DNA from: Novosphingobium sp. UBA6272
Lineage (GTDB): Bacteria > Pseudomonadota > Alphaproteobacteria > Sphingomonadales > Sphingomonadaceae
Direction of reading: 5' to 3'
Length of the DNA: 64,000 bases
NCBI RefSeq assembly: GCF_002440635.1
Contig: NZ_DJUW01000017.1
Coordinates: 1 to 64,000 of the forward strand
The position numbers were made by a program, and so were the translations under genes. The notes below the pieces were generated by a model, which saw nothing but the letters and a program-made list of their open reading frames with translations, ran no database searches and was not told the DNA's origin. Of this stretch, positions 34,800 to 43,606 are shown piece by piece (the stretch's first letter is position 1; each line of letters starts with the position of its first letter).

Positions 34800-35021
34800 A
34801 TGAAACGCAAAGCTATGATGAGCGGGCCAGGCTATGCGGCCATGGCCCTGGGTGTACTCTTGATCGGGGCAGTCGCACTGGTCCTGACGGCGGGCTATCC
34901 GGCAACCAGCGCAATCCTGCTGCTGGCGATGTCGGTGGCGCTCGCCGGGATCGGGCATGGCTGGAACCGCGAACTGAAGCGCCGGCGGCGGCGGACGGAA
35001 TCACGCGAGCTGCGGATCTAG
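34800..35021 (+). CDS. Small two-helix membrane protein
   Basis: A 73-residue protein with two hydrophobic segments (about 10-32 and 36-52) and a strongly basic C-terminus (RELKRRRRRTESRELRI). Family not recognised. Its stop overlaps the 3' end of convergent glnD by 4 bp. Coding is likely but not certain. Confidence 0.55.
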   Translation: MKRKAMMSGPGYAAMALGVLLIGAVALVLTAGYPATSAILLLAMSVALAGIGHGWNRELKRRRRRTESRELRI

Positions 35022-37765
35022 GCCGCCGCCACTTCGATCGTTTCCTCGTCGGCCGCTTCGAGCAGCTTCTTCTCGACCGTCTTGAGCCGCTGGACCGATT
35101 CGACTTTCTCGCCCAGCAGGTCGGTGACGTAGAAAGTATCGACCGCGCGTTCGCCATAGGTGGCGATGTGGGCGGAATGGACCATCAGCTTGGCTTCGAA
35201 CAGCGCCCGGGCGAGCCGGTTGAGCAGCGCCGGACGATCGCGGGCGTTGACCTCGATCACGGTGAAGCGGTTTGACGCGGCGTTGTCGAATTCCACCCTT
35301 GGGCGGACGTCGAAGGCATCGGCACGCGGACGGGCGAGCGGACGTGCGGCCAACTGCGGCACCAGCTTGATCTTGCCCCCCAGCGCGTCGGCGATCATCG
35401 CCTTGATCCGGGCCAGCTGGCTGTCTTCCGAAAACGGCCGGCCCAGCGGGTCCTGAACCAGGAAATTGTCGACCGCCATCCCGCCCCGGGTGGTGTGGAT
35501 CCGCGCATCGATGATGTTGCCGCCGGCCAGGTGGATGCCGCCGGCAATCCGGTAGAACAGCCCCGGATGGTCGGCGGCGATGACCGTGACCAGCGTTGCC
35601 CCGCGCGCGGCGTAATACTCGGTCCGCACGTCGAGCGCCTGGCCCTTGGCGAGGTCAAGCTGGACCAGGTTGCTGGCGATCACATCGTCCGGCTCGGCGA
35701 TCCAGTAGGCATCGTTGAACTGCCTGGAATACTTTTCTACCAGCTTGCCCTGAGCGCCGAGCCGCTCGGTAACGATCTGGCGCTTGGCCGCGATCCGGTG
35801 TTCGCGGCCATGCTGGACATGGCCCAGCCGCAGCCGCTCTTCGGTCGCTTCGTAAAGTTCGTGAATCAGCTGGCGCTTCCAGCTGTTCCATACGCCCGGC
35901 CCGACCGCGCGGATATCGACAATGGTCAGCATGGCCAGCAGCCGCAGCCGCTCGATCGACTGGACCTGGGCGACAAAGTCGGTGATCGTCTTCCAGTCGG
36001 CCAGATCGCGCTTGAACGCGACTGCACTCATCAACAGGTGCTGGCGGACCAGCCAGGAAACATGCTGGGTTTCCTCGTCGCTCAGCCCCAGCCGCGGCCC
36101 CAGCTTGAGCGCGACCTCCGCCCCCAGCACAGAGTGATCCCCGCGCCGACCCTTGGCGATATCGTGGAGCAGGATCGATACGTATAGCGCGCGGCGGTTG
36201 ACCACCTTGTGGACGATCGCGGTGGCGAGCGGATGGTCCGCCTTCATCTCGCCTTTCTCGATCCGCGACATCAGCCCGATCGCGCGGATGGTATGCTCGT
36301 CGACTGTGTAGTGATGATACATGTCGAACTGCATCTGGGCGTTGACCCGCCCGAAATCGGGCACGAACCGCCCGAATACCCCGGCCTCGTTGAACCAGCG
36401 CAAGGCTGTTTCGGGGTCGTGGCGGCTGCTCAGCAGGTCGAGGAACAGGGCGTTCGCGCGGGGATCCTCGCGCACGGAATCGACCGCGCGGGCATCGCGC
36501 ACCGCCAGCCGCATCGCATCGGGGTGCAGTTCCAGCCCCTGGGCATCGGCCAGCACGAAGATTTCGATCAGCCGGACCGGGTCCTCGGTGAACCAGTCAT
36601 CGGCCGGTACGTTGATCCGCCCGCCGAACACCGGATAGCCCTTCACCATCCGTCGCCGCGCGCGAAAACCGGCCAGCAGGCCGCGAGGTGTCTTCTTGGT
36701 CGACTGGTCCTCCAGCTGGGCGAGGAACAGCCCGGTCAGGTGCCCGACGCGCTTCGCCTGCAGGAAGAAGTACTGCATGAACCGCTCGACCGCGCTCTTG
36801 CCCGGCCGTTCGGCAAATTGCATCCGCGTGGCAACTTCGCGCTGCAGATCGAAGGTCAGCCGGTCTTCGGCGCGGCCGGTGATGGTGTGCAGGTGGCAGC
36901 GCACCGCCCAGAAGAAATCCTCGGCGCGGCGGAAAGCCCGGTACTCGGCCGGACTGAGCAGGCCTACCCCGACCAGCTCGGATACGTCGCGAACGTGGTG
37001 AAGGTACTTGCCGATCCAGTAGAGCGTGTGCAGATCGCGCAGGCCGCCCTTGCCTTCCTTGACGTTGGGTTCGACCACATAGCGGCTGTCACCCAGCCGC
37101 TTGTGCCGGTCATTGCGCTCGGCCAGCTTCTCGGTGACGTAAAGCCGCTCGGTCCCGGCAACGACCTCGGCCCAGAACCGGCGCTCCACATCATCAAACA
37201 GCGCCTGATCGCCCCAAACATAGCGCCCTTCGAGCAGGGCCGTGCGGATCGTCAGGTCGCCCTTGGCCATCCGGACCATCTCGTCGAGCGAGCGGCTGGA
37301 ATGGCCGACCTTCAGCCCCAGGTCCCACAGGAAATAGAGCATGGCCTCGATTACCTGCTCGCACCACGGGGTCTGCTTGATCGGGGTGATGAAGGCGATG
37401 TCGACATCGGAATGCGGCGCCATCTCGCCCCGGCCATAGCCGCCGACCGCCATGATCGTCAGGCGCTCGCCCGAAGACCGGTTTCCGGACGGATAGACAT
37501 CGCGGACCACGTGGTCGTGAATCACCCGGACCAGCTGGTCGACCAGAAAAGCCTGGGCCTCGGCGCTGAGGTGGCCCGACGAAGGCCGCTCAGCCAGCCG
37601 CCGCGCAATTTCCTCGCGTCCGGACGCCAGCGCGCCGCGCAGCAATTCGACGACTCGAGGCCGGGCCTTGGCCGCGCCGCCCGCATCCACCGCTTCGGAA
37701 ATGGCCTCGGCCAGCGCCCGGCGATCGATCACCGCGCGCTGGTTGGCGATGCGGGTCCGGTTCAC
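35018..37765 (-). CDS. glnD: Bifunctional PII uridylyltransferase/uridylyl-removing enzyme
   Basis: The primary nitrogen sensor: uridylylates PII when nitrogen is short and removes UMP when glutamine is high. 915 residues: nucleotidyltransferase motif GGYGRGEMAPHSDVDIAF (about 108-125; metal ligands D120 and D122), an HD domain with LLHDIAKGRRGDHS, and two C-terminal ACT domains (VTVIAADHPGLFYRIAGG and IEVNARDRPALLNRLA). The GTG at 37765 overlaps the stop of the upstream ligase gene (GTGA); the GTG at 37792 is an alternative adding nine residues. Confidence 0.95.
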   Translation of the reverse strand: MNRTRIANQRAVIDRRALAEAISEAVDAGGAAKARPRVVELLRGALASGREEIARRLAERPSSGHLSAEAQAFLVDQLVRVIHDHVVRDVYPSGNRSSGERLTIMAVGGYGRGEMAPHSDVDIAFITPIKQTPWCEQVIEAMLYFLWDLGLKVGHSSRSLDEMVRMAKGDLTIRTALLEGRYVWGDQALFDDVERRFWAEVVAGTERLYVTEKLAERNDRHKRLGDSRYVVEPNVKEGKGGLRDLHTLYWIGKYLHHVRDVSELVGVGLLSPAEYRAFRRAEDFFWAVRCHLHTITGRAEDRLTFDLQREVATRMQFAERPGKSAVERFMQYFFLQAKRVGHLTGLFLAQLEDQSTKKTPRGLLAGFRARRRMVKGYPVFGGRINVPADDWFTEDPVRLIEIFVLADAQGLELHPDAMRLAVRDARAVDSVREDPRANALFLDLLSSRHDPETALRWFNEAGVFGRFVPDFGRVNAQMQFDMYHHYTVDEHTIRAIGLMSRIEKGEMKADHPLATAIVHKVVNRRALYVSILLHDIAKGRRGDHSVLGAEVALKLGPRLGLSDEETQHVSWLVRQHLLMSAVAFKRDLADWKTITDFVAQVQSIERLRLLAMLTIVDIRAVGPGVWNSWKRQLIHELYEATEERLRLGHVQHGREHRIAAKRQIVTERLGAQGKLVEKYSRQFNDAYWIAEPDDVIASNLVQLDLAKGQALDVRTEYYAARGATLVTVIAADHPGLFYRIAGGIHLAGGNIIDARIHTTRGGMAVDNFLVQDPLGRPFSEDSQLARIKAMIADALGGKIKLVPQLAARPLARPRADAFDVRPRVEFDNAASNRFTVIEVNARDRPALLNRLARALFEAKLMVHSAHIATYGERAVDTFYVTDLLGEKVESVQRLKTVEKKLLEAADEETIEVAAA

Positions 37766-39474
37766 CCGTTCGATTTCTGCTCTGCTTCCCACACCGGCAG
37801 GTAACGGGCCTTGAGCGCCCGCTTGTCAACCTTTTCGGTGCCGAGCCGGGGCAAGGATTCCTTCTCTTCCCACAAGCGCACCGGGACCTTGAACGGGGCA
37901 ATATGCTGCAGCAGGTATTCGCGCAAAGCCTCAGGGGTTAGCGTCCGGCCCTCTTCCGCGACATAGACCGCCGCGACCTGCTCGCCGAACTTCTCGTCGG
38001 GCAGCCCGAACACGCTCGCTTCGCCCACATCGGGGTGAGCATAGATCGCCTCTTCCACCTCGATGCAGCTGATATTCTCACCGCCGCGGATGATGATGTC
38101 CTTCTTGCGGTCGACGATGAACAGGTATTCGTCTTCGTCGAGGTAGCCGAGATCGCCGGTGCGGAACCAACCATCGGGCATGATCGCCGCGGCGGTAGCC
38201 TCAGGATTTTCCCAATAGCCACCGAAGTTGACGATCGAGCGGAAGGCGACTTCGCCAACCCGGTTCGGCGGCAGAACCTTGCCGTCATCGTCCAGAATGC
38301 CGCATTCGATCAGCGGCTTGGTCGCGGTGCCGGTCGAGCCAGGCTTGGCCAGGTAATTCTCGTTGAGATTGCCGCAGCCGGCGGCATTGGTTTCGGTCAG
38401 GCCATAGCCGAGCAGCGGGAAGGCATGGGGCAGCGCCTCCTTGATCCGGCGGACATGCTCGACCGGGCGCGGCGCGCCGCCGGCGGCGAAAGAGGTGCAG
38501 CTCGACAGGTCATACTTGTCGCGGTTCGGGTGGGTCGCGATTTCGAAACTCATCAGCGGAACGCCGACGAAATAGGTGACCTTTTCGCGCTCGATCAGCC
38601 GCATTGCCTCTTCGGCATCCCACTTGGGCATAAGCACCAGCTTGCGTCCGATCACGAACGACTGGAGGAACAGCGGGACTTCCCCGGTGACGTGGAACAG
38701 CGGCACGTTGACCAGGCTGCACGGCTGCATGGTCGGCGCCTCGTTGCGCTCGGTCAGCATGGTCAGGATCGTCAGGGTCTGCGCGACGTAGGAGAACACC
38801 GCCTGGGTCACCGCGCGGTGATCGGACCAGGCGCCCTTGCTGAGCCCGGTCGAGCCCGAGGTGTAGAGGATCGTCGCCAGATCATCGCCTGTCAGCGAGG
38901 GCAGCGGGGTTTCGGCATCGCCGCCCTTGGCCAGCAGCGCAGCAAGGCCCTGTTCCCAGCCGCAGTCATGTTCGAACAGCACCACCTGCGTATCGACATC
39001 GAGTTCTGAGATCCGGGCGGCGCGCTGCTTGTCGGCCAGCACGATCGTGCAGCCGGTCAGCTTGATCCCGGCGGCCATTTCCTCGCCGCTCCACCAGCCG
39101 TTGAGTAGCGAGGCGCAGCCGCCCGCCATCAGCACCGCCATATAGGCGATGATCCAGTTGGTCGAATTGCGGGCGGCGATCCCGATCCGGTCACCCTTCT
39201 TGACCGCGTGCCCGCCGACCAGTCCGCCCGCCACCGCGCGCGCCGCGGCATAGGTCTGGGCGAAGGTCAGGCGGATTTCTCCATCGACCAGAAATTCCGC
39301 ATCGCCGTGCTGGGCGCAGAACATCTCGAACAGGGCCGGCAGGGTCGGCGGGGCGTTCTTGAGCATCGGCAACTGCTGGCCATAGCGTTCGAACGGTATG
39401 GTTTCGAGCATCCCCCCAGGGGCGGTCAGGCGGGCAACAACATCATCAAGCGCGGTATCGAGTTCGCTGCGCAT
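37762..39474 (-). CDS. AMP-dependent acyl-CoA synthetase/ligase
   Basis: A 570-residue ANL-superfamily enzyme that activates a carboxylic acid as acyl-AMP and then acyl-CoA. The AMP-binding loop is LYTSGSTGLSKGAW, with GYGLTETNAAG, the hinge FRTGDLGYLDEDEYLFIVDRKKDIIIRGGENIS and a catalytic Lys in the C-terminal GTEKVDKRALK. Long-chain or aromatic substrate; specificity cannot be read here. ATG 39474 follows AAGGATG; longer readings are not conserved. Coupled to glnD by a 4-bp overlap, an unusual pairing. Confidence 0.88.
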   Translation of the reverse strand: MRSELDTALDDVVARLTAPGGMLETIPFERYGQQLPMLKNAPPTLPALFEMFCAQHGDAEFLVDGEIRLTFAQTYAAARAVAGGLVGGHAVKKGDRIGIAARNSTNWIIAYMAVLMAGGCASLLNGWWSGEEMAAGIKLTGCTIVLADKQRAARISELDVDTQVVLFEHDCGWEQGLAALLAKGGDAETPLPSLTGDDLATILYTSGSTGLSKGAWSDHRAVTQAVFSYVAQTLTILTMLTERNEAPTMQPCSLVNVPLFHVTGEVPLFLQSFVIGRKLVLMPKWDAEEAMRLIEREKVTYFVGVPLMSFEIATHPNRDKYDLSSCTSFAAGGAPRPVEHVRRIKEALPHAFPLLGYGLTETNAAGCGNLNENYLAKPGSTGTATKPLIECGILDDDGKVLPPNRVGEVAFRSIVNFGGYWENPEATAAAIMPDGWFRTGDLGYLDEDEYLFIVDRKKDIIIRGGENISCIEVEEAIYAHPDVGEASVFGLPDEKFGEQVAAVYVAEEGRTLTPEALREYLLQHIAPFKVPVRLWEEKESLPRLGTEKVDKRALKARYLPVWEAEQKSNG

Positions 39475-39628
39475 GCGGCATCCTTCTGCTGTGTGATCCG
39501 GAATTACCGCGCCCCTTCCGCGTTGCCCCGGTGTCTCCTCAAATCTCGGCACCGGGTTTGTTTCCCGGCCTGCTCTGTGCCACAAGCGGCGCCGAAGCGC
39601 CCATGCGGCATCGAACATCTAAGGGGTT

Positions 39629-40531
39629 ATGCACTTGCTGTCACTATCGCTTGCACAGCTTGCCGCCGCGGCAAGCAGCGCGCCGATCCATTTCGAGGAC
39701 CTGGGCCTCAGCCCCAACCTGTTCACGATCGGCAGCTTTTCGCTGCGCTGGTACAGCCTGGCCTATTTAGCCGGCATCTTTCTGGCCTATTGGCACACCT
39801 CGAAGGCCATCAAGACCGCCGGGGCGCCGCTCGCGCAGCGCCATATCGACGATCTGTTCTTCTATTGCACCCTGGGGGTGATCCTGGGCGGACGGCTGGG
39901 TTATGCGACCTTCTACACCGGCGGCAACACCGGCATTCCCAGCCTGTGGGCACATCCGGGTCAGCTGGTCCAGCTGTGGCATGGCGGGATGAGCTTTCAC
40001 GGCGGGCTGATCGGGGTGGTCCTGGCGATCAGCTGGGTCTGCTGGCGCAACAAGCTCTCGATCCTGCGCGTGGCCGACTATGTCTCCGTGGCGGTGCCGT
40101 TCGGCATGCTGTTCGGCCGCCTCGCCAATTTCGTCAATGGCGAGCTGTGGGGCCGGGTTGCCGGAACCGATGTGCCCTGGGCGATCGTCTTCAAGGGCGC
40201 GGGCGAGCTGCCGCGCCACCCCAGCCAGCTCTATGAAGCGCTGCTCGAAGGGCTGCTGCTGGCGCTGATCCTGGTGCCGCTGTTCTGGAAGACCCGCGCG
40301 CGGTTCCGGCCGGGCCTGCTGGTCGGAATCTTCACGCTGGGGATCGGGATCGGCCGCTTCGTGGTTGAATACTTCCGCGAGCCCGATGAGCAGTTGCAGG
40401 AATTCGCCCGCCAGACCGGCCTGTCGATGGGCCAGTGGCTGACCATTCCGCTGATCGCGCTGGGTCTGTTCTTCCTGATCCGGGCGCTACGCCGCCCCGA
40501 GCTGGGAAGCAGCACCCCGACCCCGCAATGA
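39629..40531 (+). CDS. lgt: Prolipoprotein diacylglyceryl transferase
   Basis: Inner-membrane enzyme that adds diacylglycerol from phosphatidylglycerol to the lipobox Cys of lipoproteins. 300 residues, about seven helices, signature GRLANFVNGELWGR, with HGGMSFHGGLIG and GIGRFVVEYFREPDEQL. ATG 39629 after AAGGGG. It serves the several lipoproteins coded in this window. Confidence 0.97.
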   Translation: MHLLSLSLAQLAAAASSAPIHFEDLGLSPNLFTIGSFSLRWYSLAYLAGIFLAYWHTSKAIKTAGAPLAQRHIDDLFFYCTLGVILGGRLGYATFYTGGNTGIPSLWAHPGQLVQLWHGGMSFHGGLIGVVLAISWVCWRNKLSILRVADYVSVAVPFGMLFGRLANFVNGELWGRVAGTDVPWAIVFKGAGELPRHPSQLYEALLEGLLLALILVPLFWKTRARFRPGLLVGIFTLGIGIGRFVVEYFREPDEQLQEFARQTGLSMGQWLTIPLIALGLFFLIRALRRPELGSSTPTPQ

Positions 40532-41586
40532 GCGAAGAGGCCCAGAAGGAATCGCTGGCGACGATCTTCCGCCGGCTGATCGCCAATACCGGGCCGATCA
40601 GCCTGATGCATTACATGGGCGAATCCAACGCCCGCTATTACGATTCGCGCGACCCGCTGGGCAGCGCAGGGGACTTCGTCACCGCGCCCGAAATCAGCCA
40701 GATGTTCGGCGAGCTGATCGGGCTATGGCTGGCCGACATGTGGATCAATGCCGGGCGCGAAGAGCCGGTCCACTATGTCGAGCTGGGCCCCGGGCGCGGT
40801 ACCCTGGCCCAGGATGCGCTGCGCACGGCGAAGCGCTATGGACTGGAGCCGACGATCCATTTTGTCGAGAGTTCAACCGAGCTCAAGGACGTTCAGCTCG
40901 CCGCGATTCCCGGTGCGCAGTGGCACCACGACTTGTCGACCGCGCCGCCCTATGGCCCGATCCTGCTGGTCGCCAACGAGTTCCTCGATGCCCTGCCGGT
41001 GCGGCAGCTGGTCAAGACCCCCGACGGCTGGCGCGAACGGATGGTTGTGCCGGAGGGTGAGCGCTTCGTCTGCGTGGCCGGGTCACAGCCGATGGACGCC
41101 GCGGTGCCAGAAGCGCGCCGCGCGGCCGAACCGGGGACGATCATCGAGACCTGCCCCGGTGCGGCGGCGGCGGTCTACGAAGTGGCCGGTCGGCTGGTCG
41201 ATCAGGGCGGAGCGGCCCTGTTCATCGACTATGGCCATGACCAGATCCGCGATGGGTCGACGCTGCAGGCGGTGCGCGACCACCTTAAAGTCGATCCATT
41301 TGTGGCTCCCGGCGAGGCGGACCTGACCGCCCACGTCGATTTCGCCACGCTCGCCCCGATTGCTCTGTCGCGCGGGTGCAAATGGCTCGGCACGGTCCCG
41401 CAGGGGCGCTGGCTGCGCAACCTTGGGATTGAGGCCCGCGCCCAGACCCTGGCCGCGGCCGCGCCGCAGCACGCTGCCGCGATCGAAAGCGCCAAGGAGA
41501 GGCTCGTGAGCGAAGGCCAGATGGGCCTGCTGTTCAAGGTGATGGGGCTGGCTTCGCCCTCCTGGCCGGGTGGTGCGGGGTTCTGA
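40528..41586 (+). CDS. MidA/NDUFAF7-family SAM-dependent methyltransferase
   Basis: A 352-residue COG1565 protein. Hallmarks: YYDSRDPLGSAGDFVTAPEISQMFGELIG, VELGPGRGTLAQDALR, LLVANEFLDALPVRQLV and FIDYGHD. The mitochondrial homologue NDUFAF7 methylates an Arg of a complex I subunit; the same role is plausible in alphaproteobacteria but not shown. ATG 40528 overlaps the lgt stop (ATGA). Confidence 0.92.
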   Translation: MSEEAQKESLATIFRRLIANTGPISLMHYMGESNARYYDSRDPLGSAGDFVTAPEISQMFGELIGLWLADMWINAGREEPVHYVELGPGRGTLAQDALRTAKRYGLEPTIHFVESSTELKDVQLAAIPGAQWHHDLSTAPPYGPILLVANEFLDALPVRQLVKTPDGWRERMVVPEGERFVCVAGSQPMDAAVPEARRAAEPGTIIETCPGAAAAVYEVAGRLVDQGGAALFIDYGHDQIRDGSTLQAVRDHLKVDPFVAPGEADLTAHVDFATLAPIALSRGCKWLGTVPQGRWLRNLGIEARAQTLAAAAPQHAAAIESAKERLVSEGQMGLLFKVMGLASPSWPGGAGF

Positions 41587-41666
41587 TCCCGAAACTGCTT
41601 TCGTCTGTAACCGGTTTGCGCACCGCGCACCTGTTGGCTATGCGCTGAACGACCAGAGGAGTTCCC

Positions 41667-42836
41667 ATGCGCGCTACCCCCGATTTCGATTTCGCCCTGC
41701 CCGAAAGCGCGATGATGATCCGCGAGGCGGCGGGCCGCTTTGCCGACGAGAAGATCGCCCCGCTGGCCGCGCGCGCCGATGCCGAGGACTGGTTCCCACG
41801 CGATGAGCTGTGGGCGGCGATGGGTGAGCTGGGGCTGCACGGGATAACGGTCGAAGAGGAATGGGGCGGGCTGGGCCTGGGCTATCTCGACCATGTCATC
41901 GCGGTGGAGGAAGTCAGCCGCGCAAGCGCCTCGATCGGCCTCAGCTATGGCGCGCACTCCAACCTCTGCGTCAACCAGATCCGGCGCTGGGGCAATGACG
42001 AGCAGAAGGCGAAATATCTGCCCCGGCTGGTCAGCGGCGAACATGTCGGCAGCCTGGCCATGTCCGAAGCCGGCGCGGGTTCGGATGTGGTTTCGATGAA
42101 ACTGAAGGCCGAGGCGGCGCAGGGCGGATACCTGCTCAACGGCACCAAGTTCTGGATCACCAACGCGACATGCGCGGACACCCTGGTGGTCTACGCCAAG
42201 ACCGCGCCCGAATCCGGATCGCGCGGCATCACCGCCTTCCTGATCGAGAAGGACGACGAAGGCTTCAGTATCGGCCAGAAGATCGACAAGATGGGCATGC
42301 GCGGCAGCCCCACCGCCGAGCTGGTGTTCAACGATTGCTTCATCCCCGAGGACCGGATCATGGGACCGCTCCACGGCGGGGTCGGCGTGCTGATGAGCGG
42401 CCTCGATTACGAGCGCGTGGTGTTGGCCGGGTTGCAGCTTGGGATCATGCAGGCCTGCCTCGACGTGGTCATCCCCTACCTGCGTGAACGCAAGCAATTC
42501 GGCAAGCCGATCGGCGCGTTTCAGCTGATGCAGGCCAAGGTGGCGGACATGTATGTCGCGCTGCAATCGGCCCGGGCCTATACCTATGCCGTGGCGAAAA
42601 GCTGCGATGCCGGGCAGACCACCCGCTTCGACGCCGCCGGCGCGATCCTGCTGGCCAGCGAGAACGCCTTCAAGGTTGCGGGCGAAGCGGTTCAGGCCCT
42701 GGGCGGGGCGGGATATACCAAGGACTGGCCGGTCGAGCGCTACCTGCGCGATTCCAAGCTGCTCGATATCGGCGCCGGGACCAACGAGATCCGCCGGATG
42801 CTGATCGGGCGGGAGTTGATTGGAGCGGGGGGCTGA
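41667..42836 (+). CDS. Isovaleryl-CoA dehydrogenase
   Basis: FAD enzyme oxidising isovaleryl-CoA to 3-methylcrotonyl-CoA in leucine breakdown, 389 residues. The acyl-CoA dehydrogenase signatures are SMSEAGAGSDVVSM-like and ALGGAGYTKDWPVERYLRDSKLLDIGAGTNEI. The catalytic base is E249 in SGLDYERVVLAG, the helix-G position typical of isovaleryl-CoA dehydrogenases, in contrast to the C-terminal Glu of short-chain types. Linked to the carboxylase gene two places downstream. Confidence 0.9.
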   Translation: MRATPDFDFALPESAMMIREAAGRFADEKIAPLAARADAEDWFPRDELWAAMGELGLHGITVEEEWGGLGLGYLDHVIAVEEVSRASASIGLSYGAHSNLCVNQIRRWGNDEQKAKYLPRLVSGEHVGSLAMSEAGAGSDVVSMKLKAEAAQGGYLLNGTKFWITNATCADTLVVYAKTAPESGSRGITAFLIEKDDEGFSIGQKIDKMGMRGSPTAELVFNDCFIPEDRIMGPLHGGVGVLMSGLDYERVVLAGLQLGIMQACLDVVIPYLRERKQFGKPIGAFQLMQAKVADMYVALQSARAYTYAVAKSCDAGQTTRFDAAGAILLASENAFKVAGEAVQALGGAGYTKDWPVERYLRDSKLLDIGAGTNEIRRMLIGRELIGAGG

Positions 42837-42844
42837 CCAGCGGC

Positions 42845-43606
42845 ATGAGTAGCCCGGACCCCTGGGGCGAACTCCCAAGCCCCGCACTCAAGCGTCTCTA
42901 TCGCCCGCAGGCCGCGCGCGATTGGGCGCTGACGATCGAGCCGATGGTGTTCTCACCCGGCTATTGGGGCGCGGCGCAGCTGGTGGAAGAGCTGGTGGTG
43001 CTGCGCCGGGGTGACGATGTCTGGATGTCGCTCGCACCGCTCGAGCTGGAAAGCGAGGCGATCGGGATCGCTGCGGCCAGCGGCCACGTGGTGGTGATGG
43101 GGCTGGGGCTGGGCTGGGCCGCGGCCGAATGCGCGCTTCGCAATGAGGTTGACGCGGTGACCGTGGTCGAGGCCGACTCGGCGGTGATCGCCTTGCACCG
43201 GGACTTGAACCTGTTCGCCCGTCTGCCGGACCGCTGCGGCGACAAGGTCCGGATCGTGCCGCACGATGCGATGACCTGGCAGGCCGATCGCGCGATCGAT
43301 ATCATGATCGCGGACATCTGGCTGCCGCTGATCGGAGACAGCGACCGCGCTGCAGACGTGCGCCAGATGCAGGCCAATGTCGCGGCACGCGCGGTCTATT
43401 TCTGGGGGCAGGAGCTTGAGCTGGCCCGTCAGGCGGTCGCCCGGGGCCTTGCAATCGACCAGGCCGGGATTGCTGCCGTGGCGGAGAGCTGGGGCCTTCC
43501 GCTTGTCGGCCCGAACACGCCCGACTATGCCACAAGAACCCGGGCAGCAGCGCAAGCGTGGATGCGCGGCCGCTGGCTAACCGGCACGGAGAATCCTTTC
43601 GCATGA
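42845..43606 (+). CDS. Class I methyltransferase-like protein
   Basis: A 253-residue protein with a SAM-binding-like motif VVVMGLGLGWAAAECAL, an acidic strand end (VTVVEADSAVIALH) and IDIMIADIWLPLIGD, similar to spermidine-synthase-like methyltransferases. Substrate unknown. It lies between the isovaleryl-CoA dehydrogenase (8-bp gap) and the carboxylase (ATGA overlap), so it belongs to that operon, which is not a standard place for a methyltransferase. ATG 42845. Confidence 0.78.
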   Translation: MSSPDPWGELPSPALKRLYRPQAARDWALTIEPMVFSPGYWGAAQLVEELVVLRRGDDVWMSLAPLELESEAIGIAAASGHVVVMGLGLGWAAAECALRNEVDAVTVVEADSAVIALHRDLNLFARLPDRCGDKVRIVPHDAMTWQADRAIDIMIADIWLPLIGDSDRAADVRQMQANVAARAVYFWGQELELARQAVARGLAIDQAGIAAVAESWGLPLVGPNTPDYATRTRAAAQAWMRGRWLTGTENPFA